A stretch of 38,065 nt of DNA, from contig JAIXRH010000126.1 of the NCBI GenBank assembly GCA_027485285.1, positions 1 to 38,065 of the forward strand, given 5' to 3'. Position 1 is the stretch's first letter; every line of letters starts with the position of its first letter. This document shows positions 15,718 through 23,979 of this stretch, one piece after another. Below the pieces are notes generated by a model. That model ran no database searches, was not told the DNA's origin, and saw only the letters and a program-made list of their open reading frames with translations. The position numbers were made by a program, and so were the translations under genes. Source of the DNA: Comamonadaceae bacterium (GTDB taxonomy: Bacteria > Pseudomonadota > Gammaproteobacteria > Burkholderiales > Burkholderiaceae_C).

Positions 15718-15759
15718 ATGTCCAATGCCAGATTTTTGCTCTGCCATATCATTGTGTGA
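15718..15759 (+). CDS. Possible 13-codon leader ORF before the LysR-type gene
   Basis: ATG at 15718 opens a 13-codon frame, MSNARFLLCHIIV, ending in TGA at 15757-15759. It is preceded by AAAAGGAGGG (15701-15710), by far the best ribosome binding site in the window, at an ideal distance. The LysR-type start follows 21 nt after the stop. No gene of normal length uses this ribosome binding site. It may be a leader peptide that tunes translation of the regulator, or chance. There are no runs of a single amino acid codon that would suggest classical attenuation. Confidence 0.4.
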   Translation: MSNARFLLCHIIV

Positions 15760-15780
15760 TTGATCCAAAGGGTGACAAGC

Positions 15781-16707
15781 ATGAATTTACGAACATTGCG
15801 CTATTTCATTGCCATTGCGGATGCTGGAAGTTTGACGGCTGCAGCGGCTGCCATTCCCATTGCACAGTCCGCTTTGACGCGTCAAATGCGTGAGCTTGAA
15901 TCTGAGATGGGTATCACCTTGCTGCAGCGTATGCCGCGAGGTGTGCGTTTGACGCAGGCCGGCGTCACTTTTTATGAGTCTGCGCAGCGCATCCTTGCAG
16001 AGTCCCTCCGGCTGCGACAACGCTTGTCGCATGAACAACATTTAGGGCAATCCAAGGTGACATTGGGGGCGTCCCCGACCTTGGCGCGCGTGTTGTTGCC
16101 CGGCTTGTTAGAGAACTGCTTCAACACCCTTGAAAGCATTGAGTTGAGCGCGCGAGAAGCGTTTACCCCCGCCTTGATGGATTGGCTTGAAAAGGGGGTG
16201 ATCGATATGGCGATCGTGACCAACCCAGGCACAGGAAGGGCGCTGTCTTTGCAGCCCTTACTGGGCGAGCCATTTGCCTTGGTGTCGCATGTGGCGATGC
16301 GGGTGGGTCCAGTCGTGTCGGTGAATCAGTTGACACGCATTCCACTGCTGATGACGAGTTTGCACCGGGGCATCATTGATCGACAAATGTTGGCCTTGGG
16401 TAAGCAATTGAATGTGCAAGCTGAAATCGATTCGGTTGATTCGATTCGTGAATTGCTCATGCGTGGACGCTGGGCCACCATCATGCCTGTGTCTGTTTTT
16501 AAAGCTATCGATTTGCATCCACAAATCGTCATGTCTGAGATTTCAGGCGTGCAGCTCAATCGAATGCTGGTCTTGGCCACGCGATTGGAATCAAGCCCCA
16601 ACCTGGCCCTGACCTTGGTGCGGGAGTTGGTGGAGGCTGAGTTTTCCCGCTTGATGCGCCAAGGTGTGTTTAGTTTTGGCTCGGGGCTTGAGCAAGCGGC
16701 TGACTAG
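15781..16707 (+). CDS. LysR-type transcriptional regulator
   Basis: A 308-residue LysR-type regulator. The N-terminal winged helix-turn-helix is clear: MNLRTLRYFIAIADAGSLTA, then AQSALTRQMRELESEMG and LLQRMPRGVRLTQAG. The rest is the effector-binding domain of two periplasmic-binding-like lobes. The start at 15781 is preferred over one seven codons upstream because the family consensus begins here and an AAAGGG tract is placed upstream. It is divergent from the Bug-headed operon and is the obvious candidate to control it. Its last 38 nt overlap the 3' end of the opposing alpha/beta-hydrolase gene. Confidence 0.93.
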   Translation: MNLRTLRYFIAIADAGSLTAAAAAIPIAQSALTRQMRELESEMGITLLQRMPRGVRLTQAGVTFYESAQRILAESLRLRQRLSHEQHLGQSKVTLGASPTLARVLLPGLLENCFNTLESIELSAREAFTPALMDWLEKGVIDMAIVTNPGTGRALSLQPLLGEPFALVSHVAMRVGPVVSVNQLTRIPLLMTSLHRGIIDRQMLALGKQLNVQAEIDSVDSIRELLMRGRWATIMPVSVFKAIDLHPQIVMSEISGVQLNRMLVLATRLESSPNLALTLVRELVEAEFSRLMRQGVFSFGSGLEQAAD

Positions 16708-17479
16708 GCAGAAATGCCATCACTGCCTTGTTAAAGGCTGCGGCTTGTTCGATGTTTGACAAATGAGCGGCATCTTTGAGGACGACATACTGTGACTTTG
16801 GCCAATGCGCATGGATTTGCTCTGACATGGCAGGCGGCGTAGCTTGGTCTTGATCACCCACGATGACCAATCCGGGTTGGTGCAATTTTTGAAGGCCGTC
16901 GTGTGTATAGATCGTTGAGATCGCAGCACAGCAGCCTGCATAACCATTGATGGACGTGGTTTCAATCATGTGGCCAATGCGCGCCATCTCGGCTGGATGA
17001 GTGTCGCGGTAAGGGTCCGTGAACCAGCGTGACAAAGTAGGCTGAACCAGCGCAACCAAGCCCTGAGTGCGGGCAAGGTTTGCACGGTCGCCCCACATGG
17101 CGACCGCATTGGGCGCGCCTTTGCCAGTGCTGTCTGCAATGACCACATGGTCCAAGACGTTAGGGTGTCGAATGGCGAGCACCTGACCAATCATCCCGCC
17201 CAATGACAAACCAATCCAATGTGTGCGCGTAACGCCCAAATGCTTGAGCAAACCATGCACATCATCCGCCAATTGCTCAAGCGTGTAAGGGCCTTCTGTG
17301 TCTTGCGTTTGTCCATGGCCTCGGGTGTCATAGCGCAGCACGGTGAAGTGTTGATTCAGCAAGTCTAGTTGTGCGTCCCACATGCCGAGGTTTGCGGCCA
17401 ACGAATGAGACAAGGTTAACCAAGGGCCCTTGCCTGTCACTTCGTAGTGCACGTCAATGCCGTGAATGTTTGCTTTCAT
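16670..17479 (-). CDS. Alpha/beta hydrolase, 3-oxoadipate enol-lactonase (PcaD)-like
   Basis: A 269-residue alpha/beta hydrolase. The catalytic triad is visible as Ser92 in GLSLGG, Asp211 in VGDQD and His239 in DAAHLSN. LSHSLAANLGMW forms the oxyanion region and YDTRGHG is a PcaD-like landmark. The overall pattern is that of enol-lactonases such as PcaD/CatD. No other protocatechuate genes are nearby, so it may open another lactone or cleave a formyl or amide group, as NicD-type hydrolases do with N-formylmaleamate. It lies 29 nt behind the molybdenum hydroxylase gene, probably as the last gene of that operon, and overlaps the lysR-type gene tail to tail. Confidence 0.85.
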   Translation of the reverse strand: MKANIHGIDVHYEVTGKGPWLTLSHSLAANLGMWDAQLDLLNQHFTVLRYDTRGHGQTQDTEGPYTLEQLADDVHGLLKHLGVTRTHWIGLSLGGMIGQVLAIRHPNVLDHVVIADSTGKGAPNAVAMWGDRANLARTQGLVALVQPTLSRWFTDPYRDTHPAEMARIGHMIETTSINGYAGCCAAISTIYTHDGLQKLHQPGLVIVGDQDQATPPAMSEQIHAHWPKSQYVVLKDAAHLSNIEQAAAFNKAVMAFLPSQPLAQAPSQN

Positions 17480-17508
17480 AAGGGTGTCCTTGAGGGGTGA
17501 GTAAAAAA

Positions 17509-19629
17509 TTAATCGCTGGCTTGTTCAATGGCTTGCATCAAGCGTTCTGGGTTGAGCGGCAAGTGCCGAGCTCGAATTCCGAGCGCATGTGCTACGGCAT
17601 TGCCTATAGCGGCCGCGCAGGGGCCGGTGGCCACTTCGCCGCTGCCAAGGCTTGGATGTTCGGAGGCATCAACCAAGTGGATGTCTAGCTCTGGCACGTC
17701 ATTGAATGACAGCAGTGGGTAATTTTCCCAGTCATGCGTGCGGATGCCATTTTCATTCCAGTGCACAGATTCATGCAAACTCCAACTGATGGCTTGCAAG
17801 ATGCCGCCTTCAATTTGGTTGAGTAAACCATCTTGGTGAACAATTGCGCCAGCATCGATACAAGCCCAAACCTTGCGCACTTTCACACGTTCGGCCACCT
17901 CGACATGCGCTACCAAAGCGCAATAGCCAGCTTTGTTTTTGTAGCGTGCGTAGCCCAAACCAAAACCATGGCCTGACCCAGCTTCGCCACGTGCTTGCCA
18001 GTTGGCACGATGTGTAACGGTTTCAATCACATGCCGTGCACGCGGGTCGCTCAAGTGCTTCAGTCGAAATGCGACAGGATCGATCTGGAGAGCTTCGCTG
18101 ATCTCATCCATGAATGATTCAATCGCAAAAACATTGGCATGTGCACCCAATGACCGCAGTGCAGAAACCCGAACAGGGGATGCCTCAATGAAATGGTGCT
18201 GAATGCTGAGCTCACCTAAATCATAAGCAGGTATTGCATTGCGCAAACCACCACCGGTGGGCAGTGGGACGTCTTTGGGCGTAGGTTGAGGGCAGTTTTC
18301 CAAAGCAGACCATGCGCCTAAGAGTTGTATGCCATTCCCCCAGCCTGGACGATTCAGATGCGTATGAGACCAAACTTGGGTGTGCCATTGGCAGATGCGA
18401 CCCTCTTTGTCCACACTGCCTCGAATGTCTACGAGGCTGGCAGAGCCCATGGGTGAGATGGTCATTTCGTCTTCCCGACTCCACTGCACTCGAATGTTCA
18501 GCCCCCAGGTGTGTGCAATGAATGCAGCGTCGAACGCGACATCGTCTGCGCCATTGTGGCCATAGCAACCAGCGCCTGGTACGTGTTGAACACGAACGTC
18601 CTCGGCTTGAAGTTCCAAGGCTTGCGCGATTTGGTCGCGCAGTTTGAAAACGCCTTGCGAGTGGGACCACACCTGAATTCCGCGATCAGTCGGCTGTGCC
18701 AGCGCGCATGCAGGGCCGATAGACGCATGGGCAATGTAAGGACGTGAATAGCGGCGCTGCAAGGTCAGGTGCGCGGGCGTGTCATGACTAGGAGTTGGCT
18801 TGTCGTGCACCACCATTTGGCTGACCGCAGATAGTTGCGGCAGGAGAACCTCAGCGTTTGAATCATTCTCTAAATTAGGCGTAGACCAAGTTGTGAGCGC
18901 TTTTGCTTGCGCATGCGCTTTGATCAATGGGCCTTCTTTTCGGCCTACTAAAGCGATGAAATGGTGTTTGATCAGAACGCGATCTACACCCTGCAAACTT
19001 TCAAGCGAATGGATGTCAACCATCACAGGCCGACTCTTTGGATGAGGCCCGCGCAAGACACGCGCATGCCACAGGTCGGGCAAACAAAGGTCTTGGATAA
19101 AACCTGCGCCAGTGAATTTGAGCCACAAATCGTCACGCTTGGTCACGACGGGATCGGTGGGCACATTGATGAGCTTTGCAGTCTCGCAATCAACACGCAA
19201 TGCTTGCCATGCGTTGTTTTCCGCTTGGGCTAATTCTTGGTAAGACACTGCCTCACCAGACGGTGCTTGAAAGACACCTTCTTTCAAGCGTAACGCGCCA
19301 GTGCTACAGGCCAAACGCTGCGCAGCCGCTTGCGCAAAATGACTGCGCACGATGTTGCCCACGTGATGCCATGCTTGACCGCCTACCTCAATGGATTGAC
19401 TGCCAGCGGTAAATCCTTCATCGGGCGAAACATCCGTATCGCCTGCTATCCATTGAACTTGTTCAGGTGAGACGCCTAGTGCATTGCATGCAATCTGTGT
19501 AAGTGCAGTTGAAATGCCTTGTCCAAGTTCAACTTTGCCTGTGCGTAGTTCAAACAGACCCGCATCGGTCAACCGAAGCCACTGGTGCGCCATGGGCGCA
19601 GTGATCAAACTAGGTGAGAGGGCTGACAT
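17509..19629 (-). CDS. Xanthine dehydrogenase-family molybdenum hydroxylase, molybdopterin-binding subunit
   Basis: A 706-residue Mo-binding subunit of the xanthine dehydrogenase family, closest in layout to the single large subunits IorB (isoquinoline 1-oxidoreductase) and NicB (nicotinate dehydrogenase). Landmarks are GKVELGQGISTALTQIA near the N terminus, a central GCYGHNGADDVAFDAA segment, and SLGSGEVATGP near the C terminus, where Glu665 is the expected catalytic base. The enzymes hydroxylate the carbon next to a ring nitrogen or an aldehyde, with oxygen from water. There is no Tat signal, so it should be cytosolic. The start at 19629 is chosen because the family N terminus begins there; it overlaps the 2Fe-2S gene by 20 nt. 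No FAD-subunit gene is nearby, so the electron acceptor is unknown. Confidence 0.9.
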   Translation of the reverse strand: MSALSPSLITAPMAHQWLRLTDAGLFELRTGKVELGQGISTALTQIACNALGVSPEQVQWIAGDTDVSPDEGFTAGSQSIEVGGQAWHHVGNIVRSHFAQAAAQRLACSTGALRLKEGVFQAPSGEAVSYQELAQAENNAWQALRVDCETAKLINVPTDPVVTKRDDLWLKFTGAGFIQDLCLPDLWHARVLRGPHPKSRPVMVDIHSLESLQGVDRVLIKHHFIALVGRKEGPLIKAHAQAKALTTWSTPNLENDSNAEVLLPQLSAVSQMVVHDKPTPSHDTPAHLTLQRRYSRPYIAHASIGPACALAQPTDRGIQVWSHSQGVFKLRDQIAQALELQAEDVRVQHVPGAGCYGHNGADDVAFDAAFIAHTWGLNIRVQWSREDEMTISPMGSASLVDIRGSVDKEGRICQWHTQVWSHTHLNRPGWGNGIQLLGAWSALENCPQPTPKDVPLPTGGGLRNAIPAYDLGELSIQHHFIEASPVRVSALRSLGAHANVFAIESFMDEISEALQIDPVAFRLKHLSDPRARHVIETVTHRANWQARGEAGSGHGFGLGYARYKNKAGYCALVAHVEVAERVKVRKVWACIDAGAIVHQDGLLNQIEGGILQAISWSLHESVHWNENGIRTHDWENYPLLSFNDVPELDIHLVDASEHPSLGSGEVATGPCAAAIGNAVAHALGIRARHLPLNPERLMQAIEQASD

Positions 19630-20086
19630 GGTGAAGATTTCTTTGTGCCAAACGCACAGCTCGCAAGATACGCGTGTGTGCGCCGCAACGGCATAGATGC
19701 TTTGACAATGTTTCTTGAATGAGTGCCTCGTCTGCATCCGGTTGCTTTTGAAGCAAACCGGTGATGCGGATCAAGATGCCACTGACGCAATAGCCGCACT
19801 GTGCGGCCTGTTCATCTATGAATGCTTGCAACACAATGCGGCCAATTGGGTGGTCTGGTAAGCCTTGAGCGGTTTGCACATGGTGACCCTCCGCAGCCCA
19901 AACAGGAAGACTGCAAGAGTTCTGTGCTACCCCGTCCACCAACACCGTACAAGCACCGCAATGCCCGCTGCCACATCCAAAACGCACAGATGAGTCTGAA
20001 CATTGCTCTCGCAACTCATGCAGCAAAAAGGCCTGAGGAGAGCCTTTGAGGGTGATTGAGCAATGGTTATGCTGGATCGTGGTCAT
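19610..20086 (-). CDS. Molybdenum hydroxylase small subunit, two [2Fe-2S] clusters
   Basis: A 158-residue iron-sulfur subunit. The plant-ferredoxin-type cluster ligands are C38, C43, C46 and C58 (FGCGSGHCGACTVLVDG onward). The second, helical cluster uses C97, C100, C132 and C134 (QCGYC and LCRCG). This is the IorA/NicA/CoxS arrangement and passes electrons from the Mo site. The start at 20086 (MTTIQHNHCSITLKG) matches the family; an upstream in-frame start would add 20 unrelated residues. The gene overlaps the Mo subunit start, consistent with coupled translation and a fixed ratio of subunits. It lies 32 nt behind the dehydrogenase gene. Confidence 0.93.
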   Translation of the reverse strand: MTTIQHNHCSITLKGSPQAFLLHELREQCSDSSVRFGCGSGHCGACTVLVDGVAQNSCSLPVWAAEGHHVQTAQGLPDHPIGRIVLQAFIDEQAAQCGYCVSGILIRITGLLQKQPDADEALIQETLSKHLCRCGAHTRILRAVRLAQRNLHHVSPLT

Positions 20087-20118
20087 GTGGAATGACTTGC
20101 TAAATGGTTTAAATATGC

Positions 20119-21006
20119 TTAATGCTTGGCGTGCTTGATCCACCAAGCGCCCAGTTGCGTGCCATCACTATGACCTAATCCGGCAGATGAGGCTTGGTCA
20201 AAAGCGGTCAGCGCTGATTGGGCTGTCGGTAATGAATACCCCAATGCGCTCGCCTCCTCAACCATGGTGCGTAAATCTTTGCGAATAGAGTCAATATTGA
20301 AGTGGGCCGGACCTAAATCTTCGCCATGCAAGGCAGAGACAATGGCGGGGGTTCTCATTTTCAAAATGGCAGGTGCGCCAGAGGTGTCAGACAAAATGTC
20401 CATAACTTTTTCTGGGCTCAAACCGGCTGGCGCTGCGAGCGCAAGGGCCTCACCCAGAGCTTGCCAATAAACGAGCAAAGGCAGATTGATTGCCAACTTC
20501 ATGCTGGCACCTGCACCGATAGCGCCCACATGCTCCACGCGGCGGCAGAGTTGCTCTAGCAAGGGTTTGGCTCGTGCAAAGTCTTCTTCTGTGCCGCCTG
20601 CTAACCCCAGCAGCTTGCCATCACGCGCAGGACCAACAGTGCCGCCTACAGGACATTCGACAAAGTGGGCTTCTGCTTGCTTGAGTTTGACGCTGAGGTC
20701 CCTTTGGGTCACGGGACGCACCGTGCTCATGTCAATGAATAGTTTGCCCTTGATGTCTGTACTTAAAACGCCGGATGCACCCGAGTAAGTTTGCTCTATG
20801 GCGTTGGCATCGGTGAGGACTGACAACACTGCTTCGCAGTCTGCCACTGCTTGTGCAGGGGTATCTGCCCAATGCGCTCCGCGATCCAAAAGCTTTTGAG
20901 TTTTACCGGGCGTTCGGTTCCAAATCGTCAACGAATGACCTTGATCGAGTAAACGTTCGGCCATGGCGCTACCCATGCGGCCGGCGCCAAGAAGGGCGAT
21001 TTTCAT
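20119..21006 (-). CDS. Beta-hydroxyacid dehydrogenase family, NADPH-type (first of three)
   Basis: A 295-residue member of the 3-hydroxyisobutyrate dehydrogenase / tartronate semialdehyde reductase family. The Rossmann fingerprint is LLGAGRMGSAMAERL at the N terminus. Asn30-Arg31-Thr32 after the second strand indicates preference for NADPH, as in GLYR-type succinate-semialdehyde/glyoxylate reductases. The catalytic Lys170 and Asn174 lie in GAIGAGASMKLAINL. The substrate motif is CPVGGTVGPA, so one residue of the usual SGG is altered. It lies 21 nt behind the amidohydrolase gene and 32 nt before the Mo hydroxylase genes. It probably reduces a semialdehyde or 2-oxoacid from the pathway. Confidence 0.9.
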   Translation of the reverse strand: MKIALLGAGRMGSAMAERLLDQGHSLTIWNRTPGKTQKLLDRGAHWADTPAQAVADCEAVLSVLTDANAIEQTYSGASGVLSTDIKGKLFIDMSTVRPVTQRDLSVKLKQAEAHFVECPVGGTVGPARDGKLLGLAGGTEEDFARAKPLLEQLCRRVEHVGAIGAGASMKLAINLPLLVYWQALGEALALAAPAGLSPEKVMDILSDTSGAPAILKMRTPAIVSALHGEDLGPAHFNIDSIRKDLRTMVEEASALGYSLPTAQSALTAFDQASSAGLGHSDGTQLGAWWIKHAKH

Positions 21007-21027
21007 GTGAACTTCGCTTTCAATCGG

Positions 21028-22206
21028 TTACTTGATTTTGAAAAGTTTCATGGCGTTGCCACCTTCAATCAGTCGACGGTCAGCCGCACTGAGGCGATTG
21101 ACGCCAGCAATCAAGCCACGTGGATCGTCTTCGCCCATGTCGTAGGGGTAGTCTGTGCCCAGCATCACGTGGTCAGCACCGTAGCGGTCAATCAATTGCT
21201 TGAGCATGCGTGGATCAAAGGTGATGCTGTCAAAGTAAAACTTTTCCAAATAGCTAGACGGTTTTTTCTTAATGACTGTGCGCGTATCCGGACGAGCGCG
21301 CCAAGCATGGTCCATGCGTGCCCAATAGTGAGCCAAGAAACCACCGCCGTGGGCAGCTAAGAATTTAATCTTTGGATAACGTGCCACAACACCATCAAAA
21401 ATCAAGTGACTGACTGCCACCGTGGTTTCAAGGGGATTGCCAATCACGTTGTTGAAGTAGTGGTTACGCAAGCGCTCACCTTGGGTGTAACCCAAAGGAT
21501 GCATGAACACCACAATGCCGAGCTCATTTGCTTTTGCAAAGAATTTCTCGAGACCTAAAGTGGGATCGGTCAAGTTCAAACCGTTCACGTTGGTATTGAT
21601 TTCAACGCCACGCAGTCCCAGTTTTTTCACGCAGTATTCCAGCTCTTTCACTGCAAGTTCTGCATTTTGTAGAGGCACGGAGCCCATCCCCACAAATCGA
21701 TCAGGATGCTGAGCCACCACATTGGCAATGCCCTCGTTCACTTCGCGCGCAAGTTCAGCGCCGTAAGCAGGTTCTGTGAAATAAAAGTAATGGTATGGCG
21801 CTGGGGCAACAGCTTGGATATCCACACCCATTCGATCCATGTCTTTCAGACGCACATCTATGCCCATTAATTTTGGCGCACGGTCTTTCATCTGTTTGAC
21901 GTTGGTTTCATTCGTCAAGTCGTTCGCAAAAATGACGGTGGGGTCATATTGCGCTGCATTCAAATGTGCTGTTTTTTGATTCACAACCGGATTCAAATAA
22001 TGGCAGTGAACGTCCACAACTTTCAGCTTTCCTTTGCTGTTTCGAACTGTCTTTTGAGTGCTCGACTTGGCTGCAACTTGAAGCCGACTTTTGGTAGGTG
22101 CTTTCGTCGCTGCTTGACTGGTGGCCACGCTCGTTCGAGACATGCGTTCGGCTGCAGTATGGTGGTGTGTCGGGTCGACGCATGCGGGTGAGCAAGTAAA
22201 GAACAT
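21028..22206 (-). CDS. Amidohydrolase (ACMSD / gamma-resorcylate decarboxylase type)
   Basis: A 392-residue metal-dependent enzyme of the amidohydrolase 2 family, whose members mostly remove a carboxylate from aromatic or muconate-type acids. Metal ligands are His67 and His69 in VVDVHCHYLNP, the His in VVFMHPLGY, the His in FLAAHGGG and the Asp in GTDYPYDMGE. The first 62 residues precede the fold; residues 22-62 are a Ser/Thr/Lys/Ala-rich low-complexity stretch that is not part of the family. ATG 22206 has GAGG five bases upstream; ATG 22143 is an alternative. The gene follows the LLM monooxygenase gene after 88 nt. A decarboxylase here fits degradation of a hydroxylated aromatic or pyridine carboxylic acid (inference). 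Confidence 0.9.
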   Translation of the reverse strand: MFFTCSPACVDPTHHHTAAERMSRTSVATSQAATKAPTKSRLQVAAKSSTQKTVRNSKGKLKVVDVHCHYLNPVVNQKTAHLNAAQYDPTVIFANDLTNETNVKQMKDRAPKLMGIDVRLKDMDRMGVDIQAVAPAPYHYFYFTEPAYGAELAREVNEGIANVVAQHPDRFVGMGSVPLQNAELAVKELEYCVKKLGLRGVEINTNVNGLNLTDPTLGLEKFFAKANELGIVVFMHPLGYTQGERLRNHYFNNVIGNPLETTVAVSHLIFDGVVARYPKIKFLAAHGGGFLAHYWARMDHAWRARPDTRTVIKKKPSSYLEKFYFDSITFDPRMLKQLIDRYGADHVMLGTDYPYDMGEDDPRGLIAGVNRLSAADRRLIEGGNAMKLFKIK

Positions 22207-22294
22207 GAGAACCTCAGACTGAAGAGCTTAGAAAAGACCGAACGGGTGACTGACCACTTTGCCAGTCAGCCGCAAGAAGGCAGTCGCCTACGTT

Positions 22295-23389
22295 TTATTT
22301 TCCGATGGCGGCATTCACACGTGGCATGACTTCAGTGGCGAAAAGCTCCATCGAGCGCTTGCCCAGTGCTGGGTCTACCCAGTCATGGCAGGCATAGACC
22401 AAGTTACCAAAGTCACCCACAAATTCACGGAACGCCAAAATTTGATCAACCACCGAATTGACGGTGCCCGCTATCACCAATTTTTGGGTGAGGTATTCAG
22501 GCGTCAGCATGCTGTCTGGCATGCTTTGATCGGTTTTGAATAGATTGCCTCGCCCCCCACCGGCCAATTTTCGACCCAGCTGTTTGAAGTAAAAGTGATA
22601 GGGGCCATCTTGCTCTAACCCGTAGCTCTTGGCGGTGGCCTCGTCATCGGCCACAAAAATACTTTTGGCAACTCGCCATTCAGAGGGATGTGCTACCGCG
22701 CCAATTGCTTCGCGGCCTTCGACATATTTAGGCCAATGTGTTTTGACCCATTCAGGTAAGAGGAAGTTTGCAGAAATAGGTCCCCAGCCACGTTTTGCCA
22801 TTTCCGTGACGCCTTGGGAGTAAGGCGCGACTGCAGTGCCAACAATGGGTGGGTAAGGCTTTTGGTAAGGTTTCATGATGAAGCCTTGACCGATCTCAGG
22901 AACCATGGTTTTCTCGACGGAGATGTTCCAAAACTGACCCTCGATGTTGTAAGGCGGCTCGGAGTCCCAAATCTTCAAAATCGTGTTGATGCTCTCAACA
23001 AACATTGCATTTCGGTCTTTGCCGAGGTTGCCAAACACTTCCACATCAGACATCAATCCGCCAGGGCTGATGCCCATGATGAAGCGACCTTTGAGTAAAT
23101 GGTCGAGCATCGCGGCTTGCCCTGCGACGGCTGCAGGGTGAGCATTTGGCAAGTTAATGGTGCCTGTACCCAGCTTGATATTCTTTGTTTCTGTGGCGAG
23201 CGACGCCAAAAACATCATGCAAGAAGTGACTGTTTCTGCTGCGTCAGTGACGTGCTCACCCACATAAGCTTCGCTAAAGCCCAAACGGTCGGCCAAGATC
23301 ACAGCCTCTCTGTCTTCTTGCAAAGATTCTGTCACGTTGCGTCCTGGTGGATGCAAGGGCATCATGAAGGTGCTGTATTTCATGGTCAT
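22295..23389 (-). CDS. Luciferase-like (LLM) flavin-dependent monooxygenase
   Basis: A 364-residue member of the bacterial luciferase-like family, which uses reduced FMN delivered by a separate reductase. Visible marks are FMMPLHPPGRN at the N terminus, FSEAYVGEHVTDAAET, and IKLGTGTINLPNAHPAAVAGQAAMLDHL, the typical flavin-binding stretch. Related proteins are often named limonene 1,2-monooxygenase, but that substrate is not supported here. AGGAA is placed seven bases before the ATG. The gene lies 34 nt behind a flavin reductase gene, its natural partner, and before the amidohydrolase. An 8-bp TAGTTTAA element shared with the palindrome at 25774 lies just upstream (23402-23409, minus strand). 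Confidence 0.92.
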   Translation of the reverse strand: MTMKYSTFMMPLHPPGRNVTESLQEDREAVILADRLGFSEAYVGEHVTDAAETVTSCMMFLASLATETKNIKLGTGTINLPNAHPAAVAGQAAMLDHLLKGRFIMGISPGGLMSDVEVFGNLGKDRNAMFVESINTILKIWDSEPPYNIEGQFWNISVEKTMVPEIGQGFIMKPYQKPYPPIVGTAVAPYSQGVTEMAKRGWGPISANFLLPEWVKTHWPKYVEGREAIGAVAHPSEWRVAKSIFVADDEATAKSYGLEQDGPYHFYFKQLGRKLAGGGRGNLFKTDQSMPDSMLTPEYLTQKLVIAGTVNSVVDQILAFREFVGDFGNLVYACHDWVDPALGKRSMELFATEVMPRVNAAIGK

Positions 23390-23423
23390 ATGAATTCCTG
23401 TTTAAACTAAAAATTTGAATCAA

Positions 23424-23930
23424 TTAAGCTGTGTGCAATTCAGCACTAGCGCTTTGCGCGTAGCGACCTTGCACATAAAGCAAAGCGGTTTGGTCTAGGT
23501 GTTGGTAAGCTTCAACCTGACCCAAAAACAAAATGTGGTCCCCCACATCTAAGCGTTGAATGGTGCGGCATTCAAAAGTTGCAGCGCATCCTTTGAGTAA
23601 GGGAAGGCCTTCAATGCCGAGGGTGTAGTCCACGCCGTTAAATTTATCAGGCACTGGGCTGGCAAAACGCTTGGAGTGTTCGATCTGTGCAAGTGCTAAG
23701 ACGTTGATCACAAAACGGCCGCAGTCGTCGTAAGCGGATAAATTAGGCGATGTTTTTTGCAAACTCCACAGCACGATGGGTGGCTCTAATGAGACAGAGC
23801 TAAACGAGTTGGCAGTGACGCCAACCAAGCGGGCATCTGCGGCTTTTGTGGTGACGATTGTGACGCCAGTGCCGAAAGAACCAAGGGCTTTTCGGAAATC
23901 TAAACGGTCAAATGGATGCTTGGTGTTCAT
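23424..23930 (-). CDS. Flavin reductase (HpaC-like), partner of the LLM monooxygenase
   Basis: A 168-residue flavin reductase domain protein. The opening FRKALGSFGTGVTIVTT, then GVTANSFSSVSLEPPIVLWSL and FVINVLA are diagnostic for short-chain NAD(P)H:flavin oxidoreductases such as HpaC. It should supply FMNH2 to the monooxygenase encoded 34 nt downstream. The start is placed by the conserved N terminus; only a weak AAAG tract is present upstream because a GATC-rich palindrome occupies that region. It follows the TetR-type gene after 49 nt. Confidence 0.92.
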   Translation of the reverse strand: MNTKHPFDRLDFRKALGSFGTGVTIVTTKAADARLVGVTANSFSSVSLEPPIVLWSLQKTSPNLSAYDDCGRFVINVLALAQIEHSKRFASPVPDKFNGVDYTLGIEGLPLLKGCAATFECRTIQRLDVGDHILFLGQVEAYQHLDQTALLYVQGRYAQSASAELHTA

Positions 23931-23964
23931 GTGATCACTTTATCGTGATCGCATGATCTGGATC
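23931..23964. promoter_or_regulatory. GATC-rich palindrome upstream of the flavin reductase gene
   Basis: GATC occurs four times in 32 bp (23933, 23947, 23955, 23961). The left half contains TGATCAC-N6-GTGATC, an inverted repeat. It touches the flavin reductase start and lies between the TetR-type gene and the genes it may control. It is a candidate operator for that TetR protein; a similar GATCA..TGATC repeat occurs at 33511. Binding is inferred. Confidence 0.4.
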
Positions 23965-23979
23965 AACTGGTGTTTTCCC

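Noticed and set aside
22247-22268. TGACTG-N10-CAGTCA inverted repeat after the LLM monooxygenase stop, considered as terminator
   Set aside because: Short stem, long loop and no clean T run on the minus strand; the downstream genes look cotranscribed.
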